Made by a program: the position numbers and the translations under genes. Below the pieces are notes generated by a model, which did not search any database, was not told where the DNA came from, and worked only from the letters and a program-made list of their open reading frames with translations. 64,000 bases of DNA from Arthrobacter sp. Soil736 (GTDB lineage Bacteria; Actinomycetota; Actinomycetes; Actinomycetales; Micrococcaceae): the NCBI RefSeq assembly GCF_001428005.1, contig NZ_LMSB01000056.1, forward strand, positions 70,494 to 134,493, written 5' to 3'. How positions within the stretch are numbered: the first letter of the stretch is position 1; each line of letters begins with the position of its first letter. Of this stretch, positions 23,226 through 31,602 are shown piece after piece.

Positions 23226-24617
23226 ATGAACCGGCTAATCAGGCTGGGGGCTGTGGGAGCCCTCGTCCTGCCACTCATCGGGGCGTTCGGGGCGGCGCCG
23301 GCTCAAGCCGCGACCTGCCAGCCCGGAACCCCGCCGCCGTCCGGCCCCTACCCCGGCACCGCCGTGGTGGCCAACAACTTCGAATCCGGCACCCTCGCCG
23401 GATTCACCGTTACCACCGGCGGCCCCGGAACTGCCACGGTGGACTCTCCCCTGGCCCACTCCGGGAGCTGCGCGGCCCACCTGCACTCGACGGCGGATGC
23501 TGGCTCCATAGCCAACATCTCGGCGCCGCTGCCCGCAGGCACCGCCGACGTGTACGCCGACGGCTGGTTCAACGTCACCAAGGCGGGCGCCGCCGGAAGC
23601 AATGTGGCCTATCTCCGCCTGTTCTCCGGCAGCAGCCGGATCGCCGACATTTACCGGGACAACGGCACGGGAAGGCCCTATCTGCGGACAACGCTGCCCT
23701 CCGGCTCGACCGTCTCCACGCGGCTGCTCTCCACGAGCATTCCGCTGAACACCTGGCACCAGGTGGTGCTGCACATGGCCCTCAACGGCGCCGCCTCAAC
23801 GGTGGAGGTGTGGATTGACGGGACCAAGGTCTACTCCAGCAACCAGGTCAGCACAGGCGCCACCGCGCTGAGCGCAGTCCAGCTCGGGTCCGAAAGCCGC
23901 CGCCAAGTGGCGGACACGTTCATCGACGACCTCGTGGTCCACGCGCCAACCGAGACCCCGCCGCCGCCGAGCGAAACCTGCCAACCCGGTACCGCCGCGC
24001 CCACGAACTCGCAACCGGGTACCACCGCCGCGGCTACGAATTTCGAATCCAATACCCTTGCTCCGTTGATCCCGACCACCGCCGGAACGGGCACCGCAAC
24101 AGTGTCCACTCTCCTGTCGCATTCGGGAGGCTGTGCCGCGTACCTGCATGCAACCACCGACTCCGGGTCCCTGGCTTACCTCTCCGCTCCGCTGCCTGCC
24201 GGCAGCCCGGCCGCTTCCGCCGACGGCTGGTTCAACATCACCCAGGCCGGAGTGGACGGCAACAACGTCCCGTATTTCCGCTTCTTCTCGGGCAGCACCC
24301 GGGTCGCGGACATCTACCGGTACAACAACAACGGCCAGCTCTGGCTGCGCGTGACCTCACCCAGCGGGTCATTCGTCTACACCAAGCTGATTTCGGCCGC
24401 CATCCCGCTGAGCTCCTGGCACCATGTGGAAATGCGCGTCGTACCCAATGGCGCCGCAACCACCATCCAGGTGTGGTTTGACGGCACCGCGGTCTACTCC
24501 AGCAACACCGTCAACTCCCCGGCCACCTCGCTCTCGCGGGTCCAGCTGGGTGCCGAACATACCCGTCAGATGGGCGACAGCTTCATCGACGACGTGATCA
24601 TCAAGAGCGGATCCTGA
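23226..24617 (+). CDS. Secreted protein with two tandem LamG/concanavalin-like repeats
   Basis: A 463-residue exported protein with a Sec signal peptide (cut after APAQA, about residue 28). Two homologous modules of about 215 residues follow, joined by a TPPPPSET linker. Each starts TCQPGTxxPxxxxPGT and contains NFESxTLA, LLSHSGxCAAxLH, SAPLPAGxxxxxADGWFN, YxRxFSGSxRxADIYR, SxxIPLxxWHxV and FIDDxxxxx. The beta-rich pattern with ADGWFN and VWxDGTxVYSSN resembles LamG/concanavalin-like jelly rolls, so binding of extracellular polysaccharide is plausible. No catalytic residues are recognised. It is monocistronic and ends in a strong terminator. Confidence 0.78.
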   Translation: MNRLIRLGAVGALVLPLIGAFGAAPAQAATCQPGTPPPSGPYPGTAVVANNFESGTLAGFTVTTGGPGTATVDSPLAHSGSCAAHLHSTADAGSIANISAPLPAGTADVYADGWFNVTKAGAAGSNVAYLRLFSGSSRIADIYRDNGTGRPYLRTTLPSGSTVSTRLLSTSIPLNTWHQVVLHMALNGAASTVEVWIDGTKVYSSNQVSTGATALSAVQLGSESRRQVADTFIDDLVVHAPTETPPPPSETCQPGTAAPTNSQPGTTAAATNFESNTLAPLIPTTAGTGTATVSTLLSHSGGCAAYLHATTDSGSLAYLSAPLPAGSPAASADGWFNITQAGVDGNNVPYFRFFSGSTRVADIYRYNNNGQLWLRVTSPSGSFVYTKLISAAIPLSSWHHVEMRVVPNGAATTIQVWFDGTAVYSSNTVNSPATSLSRVQLGAEHTRQMGDSFIDDVIIKSGS

Positions 24618-24634
24618 CGCTCCAAGGGGACAAC

Positions 24635-24667
24635 AATGGAAGGGAGTTTAACCCACTCCCTTCCATT
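24635..24667. terminator. Rho-independent-type terminator
   Basis: AATGGAAGGGAGT at 24635-24647 pairs with ACTCCCTTCCATT at 24655-24667 (13 base pairs, 7-base loop), 17 bases after the secreted-protein stop and followed by TTCC-AATTT. Confidence 0.8.
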
Positions 24668-24759
24668 TCCAATTTATCCTCCGCAACGGGGCTTGCCGCA
24701 AGCCCCGGGTGGTGCCGCATACTCGCCGAAGGCCAGAACCTAGGGAACGGGAGTAGCAA

Positions 24760-26280
24760 ATGCGTGATGCCGACCGGAGTGTGGCGACCGAGCATGCCGT
24801 GGTGATCGCCGGTGGAGGTCCGACAGGGCTGATGCTGGCGGGCGAATTGGCGTTGGCGGGCGTGGACGTTGCGATTGTCGAGCGGCGCACCAGCCAGGAC
24901 CTCCCCGGATCGCGAGCAGGCGGTCTGCACGCACGCACCATCGAGGTCCTCGATCAGCGTGGAATCGCGGATCGGTTCCTCTCGGAGGGACAGGTGGCTC
25001 AGGTCGCGGGGTTCGCCAGCGTCCATTTGGACATCAGCGACTTTCCCACCCGGCACCCCTACGGGCTCGGGCTGTGGCAGAACCACATCGAGCGAATCCT
25101 GGCCGGCTGGGTCGGCGAGCTGGCGGTGACGTTCTATCGCGGACGTGAGGTGACCGGTCTCGCGCAGGACGACGCCGGCGTCGACGTCGAGCTGTCCGAC
25201 GGCCAGTCGCTACGGGCCGAATATCTCGTCGGGTGCGACGGAGGACGCAGTCTGGTCCGGAAGGCAGCCGGCACCGAGTTCCCCGGGTGGGATCCGACGA
25301 CCAGCAGCCTGATCGCCCAGGTCGAGATGACCGAGGAGCCGGAATTGGGCATCCGCCGCACTCCCTCGGGCATGCACGCCCTCGGCAAGGTCGAGTACGA
25401 GATCAAGGGCGGCGAGGTGACCTACAAGAAAGGTGGGACGGTGGGGGTCATGTTGACCGAACCACAGATCGGAACCAGCGAACCCACCCTGCGCGATCTC
25501 AGCGAGGGCCTCATCGCCGTATACGGGACCGACTATGGGATCCACAGTCCCACCTGGATCTCCAGGTTCACCGATGCGACCCGGCAGGCCGCGACCTACC
25601 GGAAGGGACGGGTCCTGCTGGCCGGCGACGCGGCGCACGTGCATTCCCCGGTCGGTGGGCAGGGCCTCAACACCGGTGTGCAGGATGCGGCGAATCTGGG
25701 CTGGAAGCTGGCCCAGGTGGTCCACCGGACAGCGCCGGAAAGCCTCCTGGATAGCTACCACGCCGAGCGCCACCCGGTTGCTGCCCGCGTGCTGCGCAAC
25801 ACGATGGCGCAAGTCGCGCTCATGCGCGCCGACGATCGCATCGAGGCATTGCGCGACTCCGTGTCCGAGCTGCTGAGCATGGACGAGCCGCGTAAACGAT
25901 TCGCCGCGATGATGTCCGGCCTGGACATCCACTACGACCTGGGCGAGGGACACCCGCTGCTCGGACGCCGCATGCCCGATCTCGACCTGGTCACCGCCGA
26001 CGGCCCGCTGCGGGTATTCACCCTGCTGCATGACGCACGGCCCGTCCTACTCAACCTCGGTGAACCCGGCGGCTTCGACGTCACTCCCTGGGCGGATCGG
26101 GTTCAGTCGATCGACGCCGGATACGTCGGTCCGTGGGAGCTTCCGGCGATCGGGGAGGTCGCTGCTCCCGCCGCCGTGCTGATCCGGCCCGACGGATATG
26201 TGGCCTGGGTGGGAGACCGGGCCCAGCTGGGCCTCGCTGACGCGCTCACCACCTGGTTCGGACCGCCAACGCCGTCATAG
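24760..26280 (+). CDS. FAD-dependent aromatic-ring monooxygenase (PF01494 type)
   Basis: A 506-residue class A flavin monooxygenase: FAD motif VVIAGGGPTGLMLAGELALAGV, substrate/NAD(P)H motif YLVGCDGGRSLVRKAAG (DG motif) and second FAD motif GRVLLAGDAAHVHSPVGGQGLNTGVQDAANLGWKLA. A C-terminal thioredoxin-like region of about 130 residues follows, as in phenol hydroxylase-like and rifampicin monooxygenase-like enzymes. It inserts one oxygen into an aromatic substrate that cannot be named; an antibiotic-inactivating role is possible. ATG 24760 is preceded by GGGAG. The SDR gene that follows may act on the same compound. Confidence 0.88.
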   Translation: MRDADRSVATEHAVVIAGGGPTGLMLAGELALAGVDVAIVERRTSQDLPGSRAGGLHARTIEVLDQRGIADRFLSEGQVAQVAGFASVHLDISDFPTRHPYGLGLWQNHIERILAGWVGELAVTFYRGREVTGLAQDDAGVDVELSDGQSLRAEYLVGCDGGRSLVRKAAGTEFPGWDPTTSSLIAQVEMTEEPELGIRRTPSGMHALGKVEYEIKGGEVTYKKGGTVGVMLTEPQIGTSEPTLRDLSEGLIAVYGTDYGIHSPTWISRFTDATRQAATYRKGRVLLAGDAAHVHSPVGGQGLNTGVQDAANLGWKLAQVVHRTAPESLLDSYHAERHPVAARVLRNTMAQVALMRADDRIEALRDSVSELLSMDEPRKRFAAMMSGLDIHYDLGEGHPLLGRRMPDLDLVTADGPLRVFTLLHDARPVLLNLGEPGGFDVTPWADRVQSIDAGYVGPWELPAIGEVAAPAAVLIRPDGYVAWVGDRAQLGLADALTTWFGPPTPS

Positions 26281-26382
26281 GTTCGCATGGTCACCGGAAC
26301 CGGGTTCACGCCGCCCGGCCCAAGGCGCCGGCTCCGGCGTATCATGAGTCGCGGAACGGAAGGTAAGCGGGGGCTGCTTAGC

Positions 26383-27195
26383 ATGACCAACGATCGCGAA
26401 CGCAAAGAAGCGCCGACCGGAAACGTTGCGCTCGTGACCGGTGCGAGCCGGGGCGTCGGCCGGGGCATCGCACTGGGCCTTCTGGCAGCGGGGTTTCGCG
26501 TTTACGGCACCGGCCGCTCGATCGACCAGGCGGACCTGCCGCGGGAAATACGGCGCCTGCGCTGTGACCATCTCAAAGACGAAGAGACGGCGCGAGTCTT
26601 TGAAGCGATACGCTCCGAGTGCGGCGGCCTCGATCTCCTCGTCAATTGCGCCTGGGGCGGCTACGAGAAGATGGTCGAAGGCGGCGTGTTCACGTGGGCT
26701 CTGCCGTTTTGGGATCAACCGCCGCATCGCTGGACCGGCATGATGGACGCCGGCGTGCGCGCGGCGTTTGTGTGTTCGGCGCATGCGGCGCGCATGATGA
26801 CGCCGCGGCACCGCGGCCTGATCATCAACATCAGCTTCTGGTCGGCGCAGCGTCACCTGGGCAACACGATCTACGGCATCGCAAAAGCGGCCACGGACAA
26901 GATGACGTCCGACATGGCCGTCGAGCTGAAACCGTTCGCTATTCCGGTAATCTCGCTCTACCCCGGCCTGGTTCGTACCGAGGCGGTCCTGGCAGCGGCG
27001 AAAAGCGGCGCGTTCGATCTCTCGACCAGCGAAAGCCCTGAGTTCATCGGCCGCGTGGTCAATGCGCTGTTCCATGATCCGAACCTGATGGCGCGGACCG
27101 GCCAGGTGCTTGTCGCCGCCGCGGTTGCGAAGGAGTTCGGCGTACTGGACATCGACGGAAGTTCGCCGCCGGCGCTGACACTTGCGGATATCTAG
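26383..27195 (+). CDS. SDR family oxidoreductase
   Basis: A short-chain dehydrogenase of about 270 residues: NVALVTGASRGVGRGIALGLL, CDHLKDEE, LVNCAWGGYEKM in place of NNAG, IINISFWSAQRHLGNTIYGIAKAATDKM (S-Y-K set), and SLYPGLVRTEAV. The FWSAQ and long EGGVFTWALPFWDQPPHRW insertion resemble the DHRS1-like subgroup. ATG 26383 is chosen; an ATG at 26344 is in frame. Codon choice looks less GC-biased than in its neighbours (TTT, CGT, GAT and ATT are common), which suggests recent acquisition. It starts about 100 bases after the monooxygenase and may share its transcript; a hairpin follows. Confidence 0.82.
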   Translation: MTNDRERKEAPTGNVALVTGASRGVGRGIALGLLAAGFRVYGTGRSIDQADLPREIRRLRCDHLKDEETARVFEAIRSECGGLDLLVNCAWGGYEKMVEGGVFTWALPFWDQPPHRWTGMMDAGVRAAFVCSAHAARMMTPRHRGLIINISFWSAQRHLGNTIYGIAKAATDKMTSDMAVELKPFAIPVISLYPGLVRTEAVLAAAKSGAFDLSTSESPEFIGRVVNALFHDPNLMARTGQVLVAAAVAKEFGVLDIDGSSPPALTLADI

Positions 27196-27215
27196 TGGCA
27201 GTCGGCCTAAATAAC

Positions 27216-27258
27216 GCCGGAACCGGCGGCGGGTCGGAATTCCGCCACCGGTTCCGGC
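27216..27258 (+). terminator. Terminator hairpin after the SDR gene
   Basis: GCCGGAACCGG (27216-27226) pairs fully with CCGGTTCCGGC (27248-27258), starting 20 bases after the stop codon. Confidence 0.65.
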
Positions 27259-27606
27259 AGTTCTGGTGAGAATCAGCCCCCAGCCCCGGTGAACCAGGTA
27301 CCCATTATGACCGGACGTAATTGGTAGAAGCCGGGACCGCCGTCCCCTGAAATGGTCCCCCACACCACCCAGGGAAGGGGTGGCCCGAGCCCTGAGCACC
27401 TTGGGAGCGGCGCTTCAGCAAGTGATGCGCCCGATAGTCGAGGTATTCCAAGGGACCGATCAAACATGACTCTTGACGTGAATACCCCCCGGGGGTATAT
27501 TTCAGGTGTTGTCAGTGAAGTGGTATGTCCAGGCCGGTGCATCGCATCGCCGTCACAGCCGTTCAACCCCAGCACCCATAACTTCTTCTCAAGGAATGGA
27601 ACTGAC
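27259..27606. promoter_or_regulatory. Intergenic region with CsoR-type copper operator at 27482-27498
   Basis: The palindrome ATACCCCC-C-GGGGGTAT at 27482-27498 has the G/C-tract-flanked-by-TA form bound by CsoR copper repressors. It stands 109 bases before the CopZ start, so it should control the copper genes. No csoR gene lies in this window. The left half of the region (27259-27470) holds no gene I can support. Confidence 0.78.
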
Positions 27607-28191
27607 ATGTGGGAAACAGAATCCCGTAAAGAGCTCCCGTTGGTTACGTCCGCTTCGGGCTGCAACTGCTGCTCAACCGAGGCCTCCGGAGAATCCGTGA
27701 CCATGGCCGGCGACGCTGAATACTCCGTCGAGGGGCTCACCTGCGGCCACTGCGTGGAGAGCGTTCAGAAGGCCGTCACAGCACTTGACGGCGTGTGGGC
27801 CGCGTCCGTCGAACTGAACCCCGGCGGGCTCTCGCGCCTGGTTGTTTCCGGATCCGCCGCCGACGCGGCGGTCCGTGACGCTGTTGTTTCTGCCGGGTAC
27901 AGCCTGGCCCCCGCTAGTCCGGTCCGCCGGCCTCCCGACCCTATAGGTCACACAGACCGGCCCGATCCCTGCAAGGACGAATCATGGAAGACCACACTCA
28001 GCACCACAACCATTCAGGGGGCATCGACGCCACCCACGGCACTCCCCCGGCGTCCGCTGCGGCTATCGCCACCGCCCCCGCCCATCACGGCCACCATGAA
28101 GGACACGGCCACGACGACGACCACGTCGTCCACACCCACGGCCAGCACGCCGGGCACAGCACGGCCATGTTCAAGGACCGGTTCTGGCTGA
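27607..28191 (+). CDS. copZ: Copper chaperone CopZ (HMA domain), apparently extended by a frameshift
   Basis: ATG 27607 opens a frame with an N-terminal SGCNCCSTEA cluster and a heavy-metal-associated domain (EYSVEGLTCGHCVESVQKAVTALDG... AAVRDAVVSAGYSLA) that carries Cu(I) on CGHC to the ATPase. As written, the frame does not stop at the domain end but continues 208 bases into copB with a Pro/Thr-rich, non-natural-looking tail. One extra C in the C-run 27908-27912 would bring TAG 27915-27917 into frame and end the protein at ...GYSLAPR (about 104 residues), the normal length. So the run-on is either a sequencing error or a real mutation. AAGGA precedes the start. Confidence 0.78.
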   Translation: MWETESRKELPLVTSASGCNCCSTEASGESVTMAGDAEYSVEGLTCGHCVESVQKAVTALDGVWAASVELNPGGLSRLVVSGSAADAAVRDAVVSAGYSLAPASPVRRPPDPIGHTDRPDPCKDESWKTTLSTTTIQGASTPPTALPRRPLRLSPPPPPITATMKDTATTTTTSSTPTASTPGTARPCSRTGSG

Positions 28192-30125
28192 CCCTCGCAC
28201 TGTCGGTGCCGGTGGTGTACTTCAGCCCGATGTTCGCGCATCTGCTCGGCTACATGCCGCCCGACTTCCCCGGATCAGCCTGGATCCCGCCGGCCCTGGG
28301 AACCGTCATCTTCTTCTATGGAGGCATGCCGTTCCTCAAGGGCGGCCTGAACGAACTCAAGTCCCGGCAGCCGGGCATGATGCTGCTGATCGGCATGGCC
28401 ATCAGCGTCGCCTTCGTCGCCTCCTGGGTCACCAGCCTGGGCATCGGCGGCTTCGACCTGGATTTCTGGTGGGAACTGGCCCTGCTGGTCGCCATCATGC
28501 TGCTGGGCCACTGGATCGAAATGCGCGCCCTCGGCTCCGCCCGGGGCGCCCTGGATGCCCTCGCCGCGCTACTGCCGGACGAAGCCGAGCGAATCACCGC
28601 CGAGGGGACAGAGACCATCAGCGTGACGGAGCTCCGCGCCGGGGACATGGTCCTGGTCCGTTCCGGGGCCCGGATGCCGGCCGACGGCAGAGTCATCGAC
28701 GGGCAGGCGGAATTCGACGAATCCATGATCACCGGTGAGTCCAGGACCGTGCTCCGGTCCGCCGGCGACCCGGTGGTCGCAGGAACCGTCGCCACAGACA
28801 ACACCGTCCGGGTGCGGGTCACCGCCGTCGGGGACGACACCGCCCTGGCGGGCATCCGACGCCTGGTCGCTGAAGCACAGGCGTCCTCCTCCCGGGCGCA
28901 GGCCTTGGCCGACAGGGCTGCTGCGTTCCTGTTCTACTTCGCCACAGGTGCCGGTGTCATCACTTTCATCGCGTGGACGCTGCTGGGCAGCGTCCCCGAA
29001 GCGGTCACCCGGACCGTCACGGTGCTGGTGATCGCCTGCCCGCACGCCCTGGGCCTGGCCATCCCGCTGGTCATCGCGATCTCCACGGAGCAGGCCGCCC
29101 GCGCTGGCGTGCTGATCAAGAACCGGATGGCCCTGGAGCGCATGCGCACCGTCGACGTCGTGCTGTTCGACAAGACCGGAACCCTGACCAAGGGCGAACC
29201 CGAACTCAAAGACGTCACCGCTGCCGACGGCGCAAGCCGGGAGGATCTGCTGGCCCTGGCCGCCGCCGTCGAGGCCGACAGCGAGCACCCCGTGGCACGG
29301 GCCATTGTCCGGGCGGCCGGCGAGCGCGGCCTGGACATTCCGCAGGCCACAGGCTTCACCTCCATGACGGGCCGGGGCGTCCGCGCCACCGTGGACGGAC
29401 GCACCGTTCAGGTCGGCGGCCCCGCCCTCCTGAAGGAACTCAGAATCACCGAACCCGAAACCGTGGAAGCCGCCACCCGGGCGTGGATGGACCGCGGCGC
29501 GGCCGTTCTGCATATCGTGGACGGGACCCGGGTCCTGGGCGCCGTGAGTCTGGAAGACGCAGTGCGTGGGGAGTCGCGGCAGGCCGTCGCCGCCCTGCAG
29601 AAGCGGGGCATCAAAGTCGCCATGATCACCGGCGACGCCCGCCAGGTCGCCGCAGCCGTGGGATCGGAGCTGAAGATCGATGAGGTCTTCGCCGAGGTCC
29701 TGCCCGCCGATAAGGACAAGAAAGTCGCCGAGCTTCAGGCCCGCGGCCTGAAGGTGGCCATGGTCGGGGATGGCGTGAACGACTCGCCGGCACTGGCCAG
29801 GGCCGAGGTCGGCATCGCGATCGGCGCCGGGACCGACGTGGCCATGGAATCTGCCGGTGTGGTCCTGGCCGGAAACGATCCCCGGGCTGTCCTGTCGATG
29901 GTGGACCTGTCCCGGGCCAGTTACCGAAAGATGTGGCAGAACCTGGTGTGGGCCACCGGCTACAACATCATTTCGGTCCCGCTGGCCGCCGGCGTGCTGG
30001 CCTTCGCCGGGGTCGTGCTCTCCCCCGCTGCCGGCGCTGTCCTGATGTCCGCCTCCACGATCGTGGTCGCCCTGAACGCCCAGCTGCTGCGCCGGGTGAA
30101 ACTGAACCCGTCCGAGGTTCGTTGA
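27984..30125 (+). CDS. copB: Copper-translocating P1B-type ATPase, CopB class
   Basis: A 713-residue metal pump. The N-terminal 60 residues are His-rich (HHNHSGG, HHGHHEGHGHDDDH, HTHGQHAGH) in place of HMA domains, and the membrane motif is CPH (ACPHALGLAIP, about residue 351) instead of CPC; both mark the CopB (P1B-3) class. The catalytic DKTGTLTKG has Asp396, TGES lies in DESMITGES, the HP motif is SEHPVARAI, and the hinge GDGVNDSPAL is at about 595. It moves copper out of the cytosol using ATP. Forms the core of the copper operon behind copZ. Confidence 0.93.
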   Translation: MEDHTQHHNHSGGIDATHGTPPASAAAIATAPAHHGHHEGHGHDDDHVVHTHGQHAGHSTAMFKDRFWLTLALSVPVVYFSPMFAHLLGYMPPDFPGSAWIPPALGTVIFFYGGMPFLKGGLNELKSRQPGMMLLIGMAISVAFVASWVTSLGIGGFDLDFWWELALLVAIMLLGHWIEMRALGSARGALDALAALLPDEAERITAEGTETISVTELRAGDMVLVRSGARMPADGRVIDGQAEFDESMITGESRTVLRSAGDPVVAGTVATDNTVRVRVTAVGDDTALAGIRRLVAEAQASSSRAQALADRAAAFLFYFATGAGVITFIAWTLLGSVPEAVTRTVTVLVIACPHALGLAIPLVIAISTEQAARAGVLIKNRMALERMRTVDVVLFDKTGTLTKGEPELKDVTAADGASREDLLALAAAVEADSEHPVARAIVRAAGERGLDIPQATGFTSMTGRGVRATVDGRTVQVGGPALLKELRITEPETVEAATRAWMDRGAAVLHIVDGTRVLGAVSLEDAVRGESRQAVAALQKRGIKVAMITGDARQVAAAVGSELKIDEVFAEVLPADKDKKVAELQARGLKVAMVGDGVNDSPALARAEVGIAIGAGTDVAMESAGVVLAGNDPRAVLSMVDLSRASYRKMWQNLVWATGYNIISVPLAAGVLAFAGVVLSPAAGAVLMSASTIVVALNAQLLRRVKLNPSEVR

Positions 30126-30217
30126 CCCAGGAGGGCCGACTGGCCGGGGGACACGGCAATGCCCGCCGGCCCGGTAGCCTAGAAGTCACACCAGACCGCA
30201 CCGAAAGGAGGAACGTC

Positions 30218-30703
30218 TTGACCGCAGCAGCCCACCGCACCGCGGCGGCGTTCCTTGGCCGCGCGGGCCTGGTCGCCGCCGTGCTGGCCATCATCGCCGG
30301 AGTATTCGGCATGCACATCCTGACCGGCAGCCACGCAGTGCACGCACCGGCCTCAGCAGCCGCCGCCGGCACCGCGACGGTCCACACAGAATCCGCAGCG
30401 ACCGATGGTCATGCGGAGCACGGCGTAGCCAACGCTTCCCCGGCCCACCTTTCCTCGAGCGGGCACAATGCGCCCAGCGTCTTGGTGGAGGAGTGTTCGT
30501 GCTCCGATAGCTGCGCGGGCATGCCCACGATGATGGTGTCCTGCACCCCGCTGGGCAAGACCGGCTCGCTGTGCGTCCCGCTTCCGGGCACGGCGGTGTT
30601 CGGCGGTATCTCCAACGCCGGAGCACCGAGCGCTGCCCCCGGGTCCTACTCCTATCTTCCCGGCAGTCCTTCGCCGGGTGAGCTGTCCATCAGCAGGACG
30701 TAA
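30218..30703 (+). CDS. Small His/Cys-containing membrane-anchored protein of the copper operon (DUF6153-like)
   Basis: TTG 30218 is the likely start because AAAGGAGG lies six bases upstream; the 161-residue product then begins with an amphipathic stretch and one membrane segment (about 12-37). A His-rich patch (HVHTES...DGHAEHG...SGHN) and a Cys set VEECSCSDSCAGMPTMMVSCTP...CVPLPG follow, probably outside the membrane. The pattern resembles actinobacterial DUF6153 proteins beside copper genes, though I cannot confirm the family. Copper binding is inferred from residues and context. Confidence 0.65.
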   Translation: MTAAAHRTAAAFLGRAGLVAAVLAIIAGVFGMHILTGSHAVHAPASAAAAGTATVHTESAATDGHAEHGVANASPAHLSSSGHNAPSVLVEECSCSDSCAGMPTMMVSCTPLGKTGSLCVPLPGTAVFGGISNAGAPSAAPGSYSYLPGSPSPGELSISRT

Positions 30704-30743
30704 AAAGGCCGCCTTGCGCCGGGAACGACCGCTTCCGGCGCAT

Positions 30744-30788
30744 GTCCCTTACTGATGGCCCTTTTCGTCCCTTACTGAGGGCCCTTTC
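30744..30788. repeat. Short tandem repeat between copper genes
   Basis: GTCCCTTACTGA occurs at 30744-30755 and 30767-30778 (period 23), each followed by a GGCCCTTT stretch. It lies just before the DUF305 gene; its role is unknown. Confidence 0.5.
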
Positions 30789-30871
30789 CGGGCCGTCCGA
30801 CCGCATCCGCTGATGCACCCTCCCCCGGCGGCGCCATGCGCCTACTGATGATTTGAAGGACCTGATTTTCC

Positions 30872-31504
30872 ATGAACAAGAAATTTCTCACCCTTTCCGC
30901 CACCGCCTTCGCCGCGGCCCTGGCCTTGGCCGGCTGCGCGTCCGGGTCCGGCACCGGGTCCTCCGGCACGTCCACGCCCGGCATGGACCATGGCAGCGCC
31001 TCCTCCAGTGCGCCCGCCAGCAGTGCCCCGGCGTCGGCCTCTGAACACAACGCCGCGGACGTCACGTTCGCCCAGATGATGATCCCGCACCACGCCCAGG
31101 CCGTTCTGATGAGCGACATGATGCTGAATAAGCAGGACGTTCCTGCCGAGGTGGCGGCCCTGGCCACCAAGATCAAAGCCGCCCAGGCCCCGGAAATCGA
31201 AATGATGACCGGCTGGCTGAAGAGTTGGAACGAACCCACACAGTTGCCCTCCGGCCACACCAGCCACAGCATGAACGGCATGATGGGCGATGAAGACATG
31301 AAGAAACTCGACACCGCCCAGGGCAAGGAAGCAGCGCGGCTCTTCCTGAAGCAGATGATCGCCCACCACGAAGGCGCAATAATGATGGCCAAAACCGAGA
31401 ACACAGCCGGCAGGAGCACCGACGCGATCAAACTCAGCAAAGACATCGTGAGTGCGCAGGAAGCCGAAATCCAGGAAACGCAGAAACTGCTGGCCACCCT
31501 CTAA
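30872..31504 (+). CDS. DUF305 copper-associated lipoprotein
   Basis: A 210-residue lipoprotein (lipobox LAGC near residue 22-25, then a Ser/Gly/Thr linker). The DUF305 domain shows the two paired repeats FAQMMIPHHAQAVLMSDMML and FLKQMIAHHEGAIMMAKTE, each with the HH motif, and Met-rich segments MNGMMGDEDM. DUF305 proteins form helical bundles and are common beside copper ATPases; extracytoplasmic copper binding is the accepted guess. A terminator hairpin follows. Confidence 0.9.
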   Translation: MNKKFLTLSATAFAAALALAGCASGSGTGSSGTSTPGMDHGSASSSAPASSAPASASEHNAADVTFAQMMIPHHAQAVLMSDMMLNKQDVPAEVAALATKIKAAQAPEIEMMTGWLKSWNEPTQLPSGHTSHSMNGMMGDEDMKKLDTAQGKEAARLFLKQMIAHHEGAIMMAKTENTAGRSTDAIKLSKDIVSAQEAEIQETQKLLATL

Positions 31505-31520
31505 CCGGAACACGACCCGG

Positions 31521-31555
31521 CGCCGGCCCCGCCGCCCCTGCGGCGGGGTCCGGCG
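31521..31555 (+). terminator. GC-rich hairpin after the DUF305 gene
   Basis: CGCCGGCCCCGCCGC (31521-31535) pairs with GCGGCGGGGTCCGGCG (31540-31555) around a four-base loop, with one bulge. No T-run follows. Confidence 0.6.
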
Positions 31556-31602
31556 TCTGATCCCGCCTTGCTTTCCTTTCCCTCGATCTCCTGGAGCTTT
31601 CC

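Noticed and set aside
27273..27480. Possible insertion-sequence end upstream of the copper operator
   Set aside because: No terminal inverted repeats, no target duplication and no transposase motif could be found by eye.
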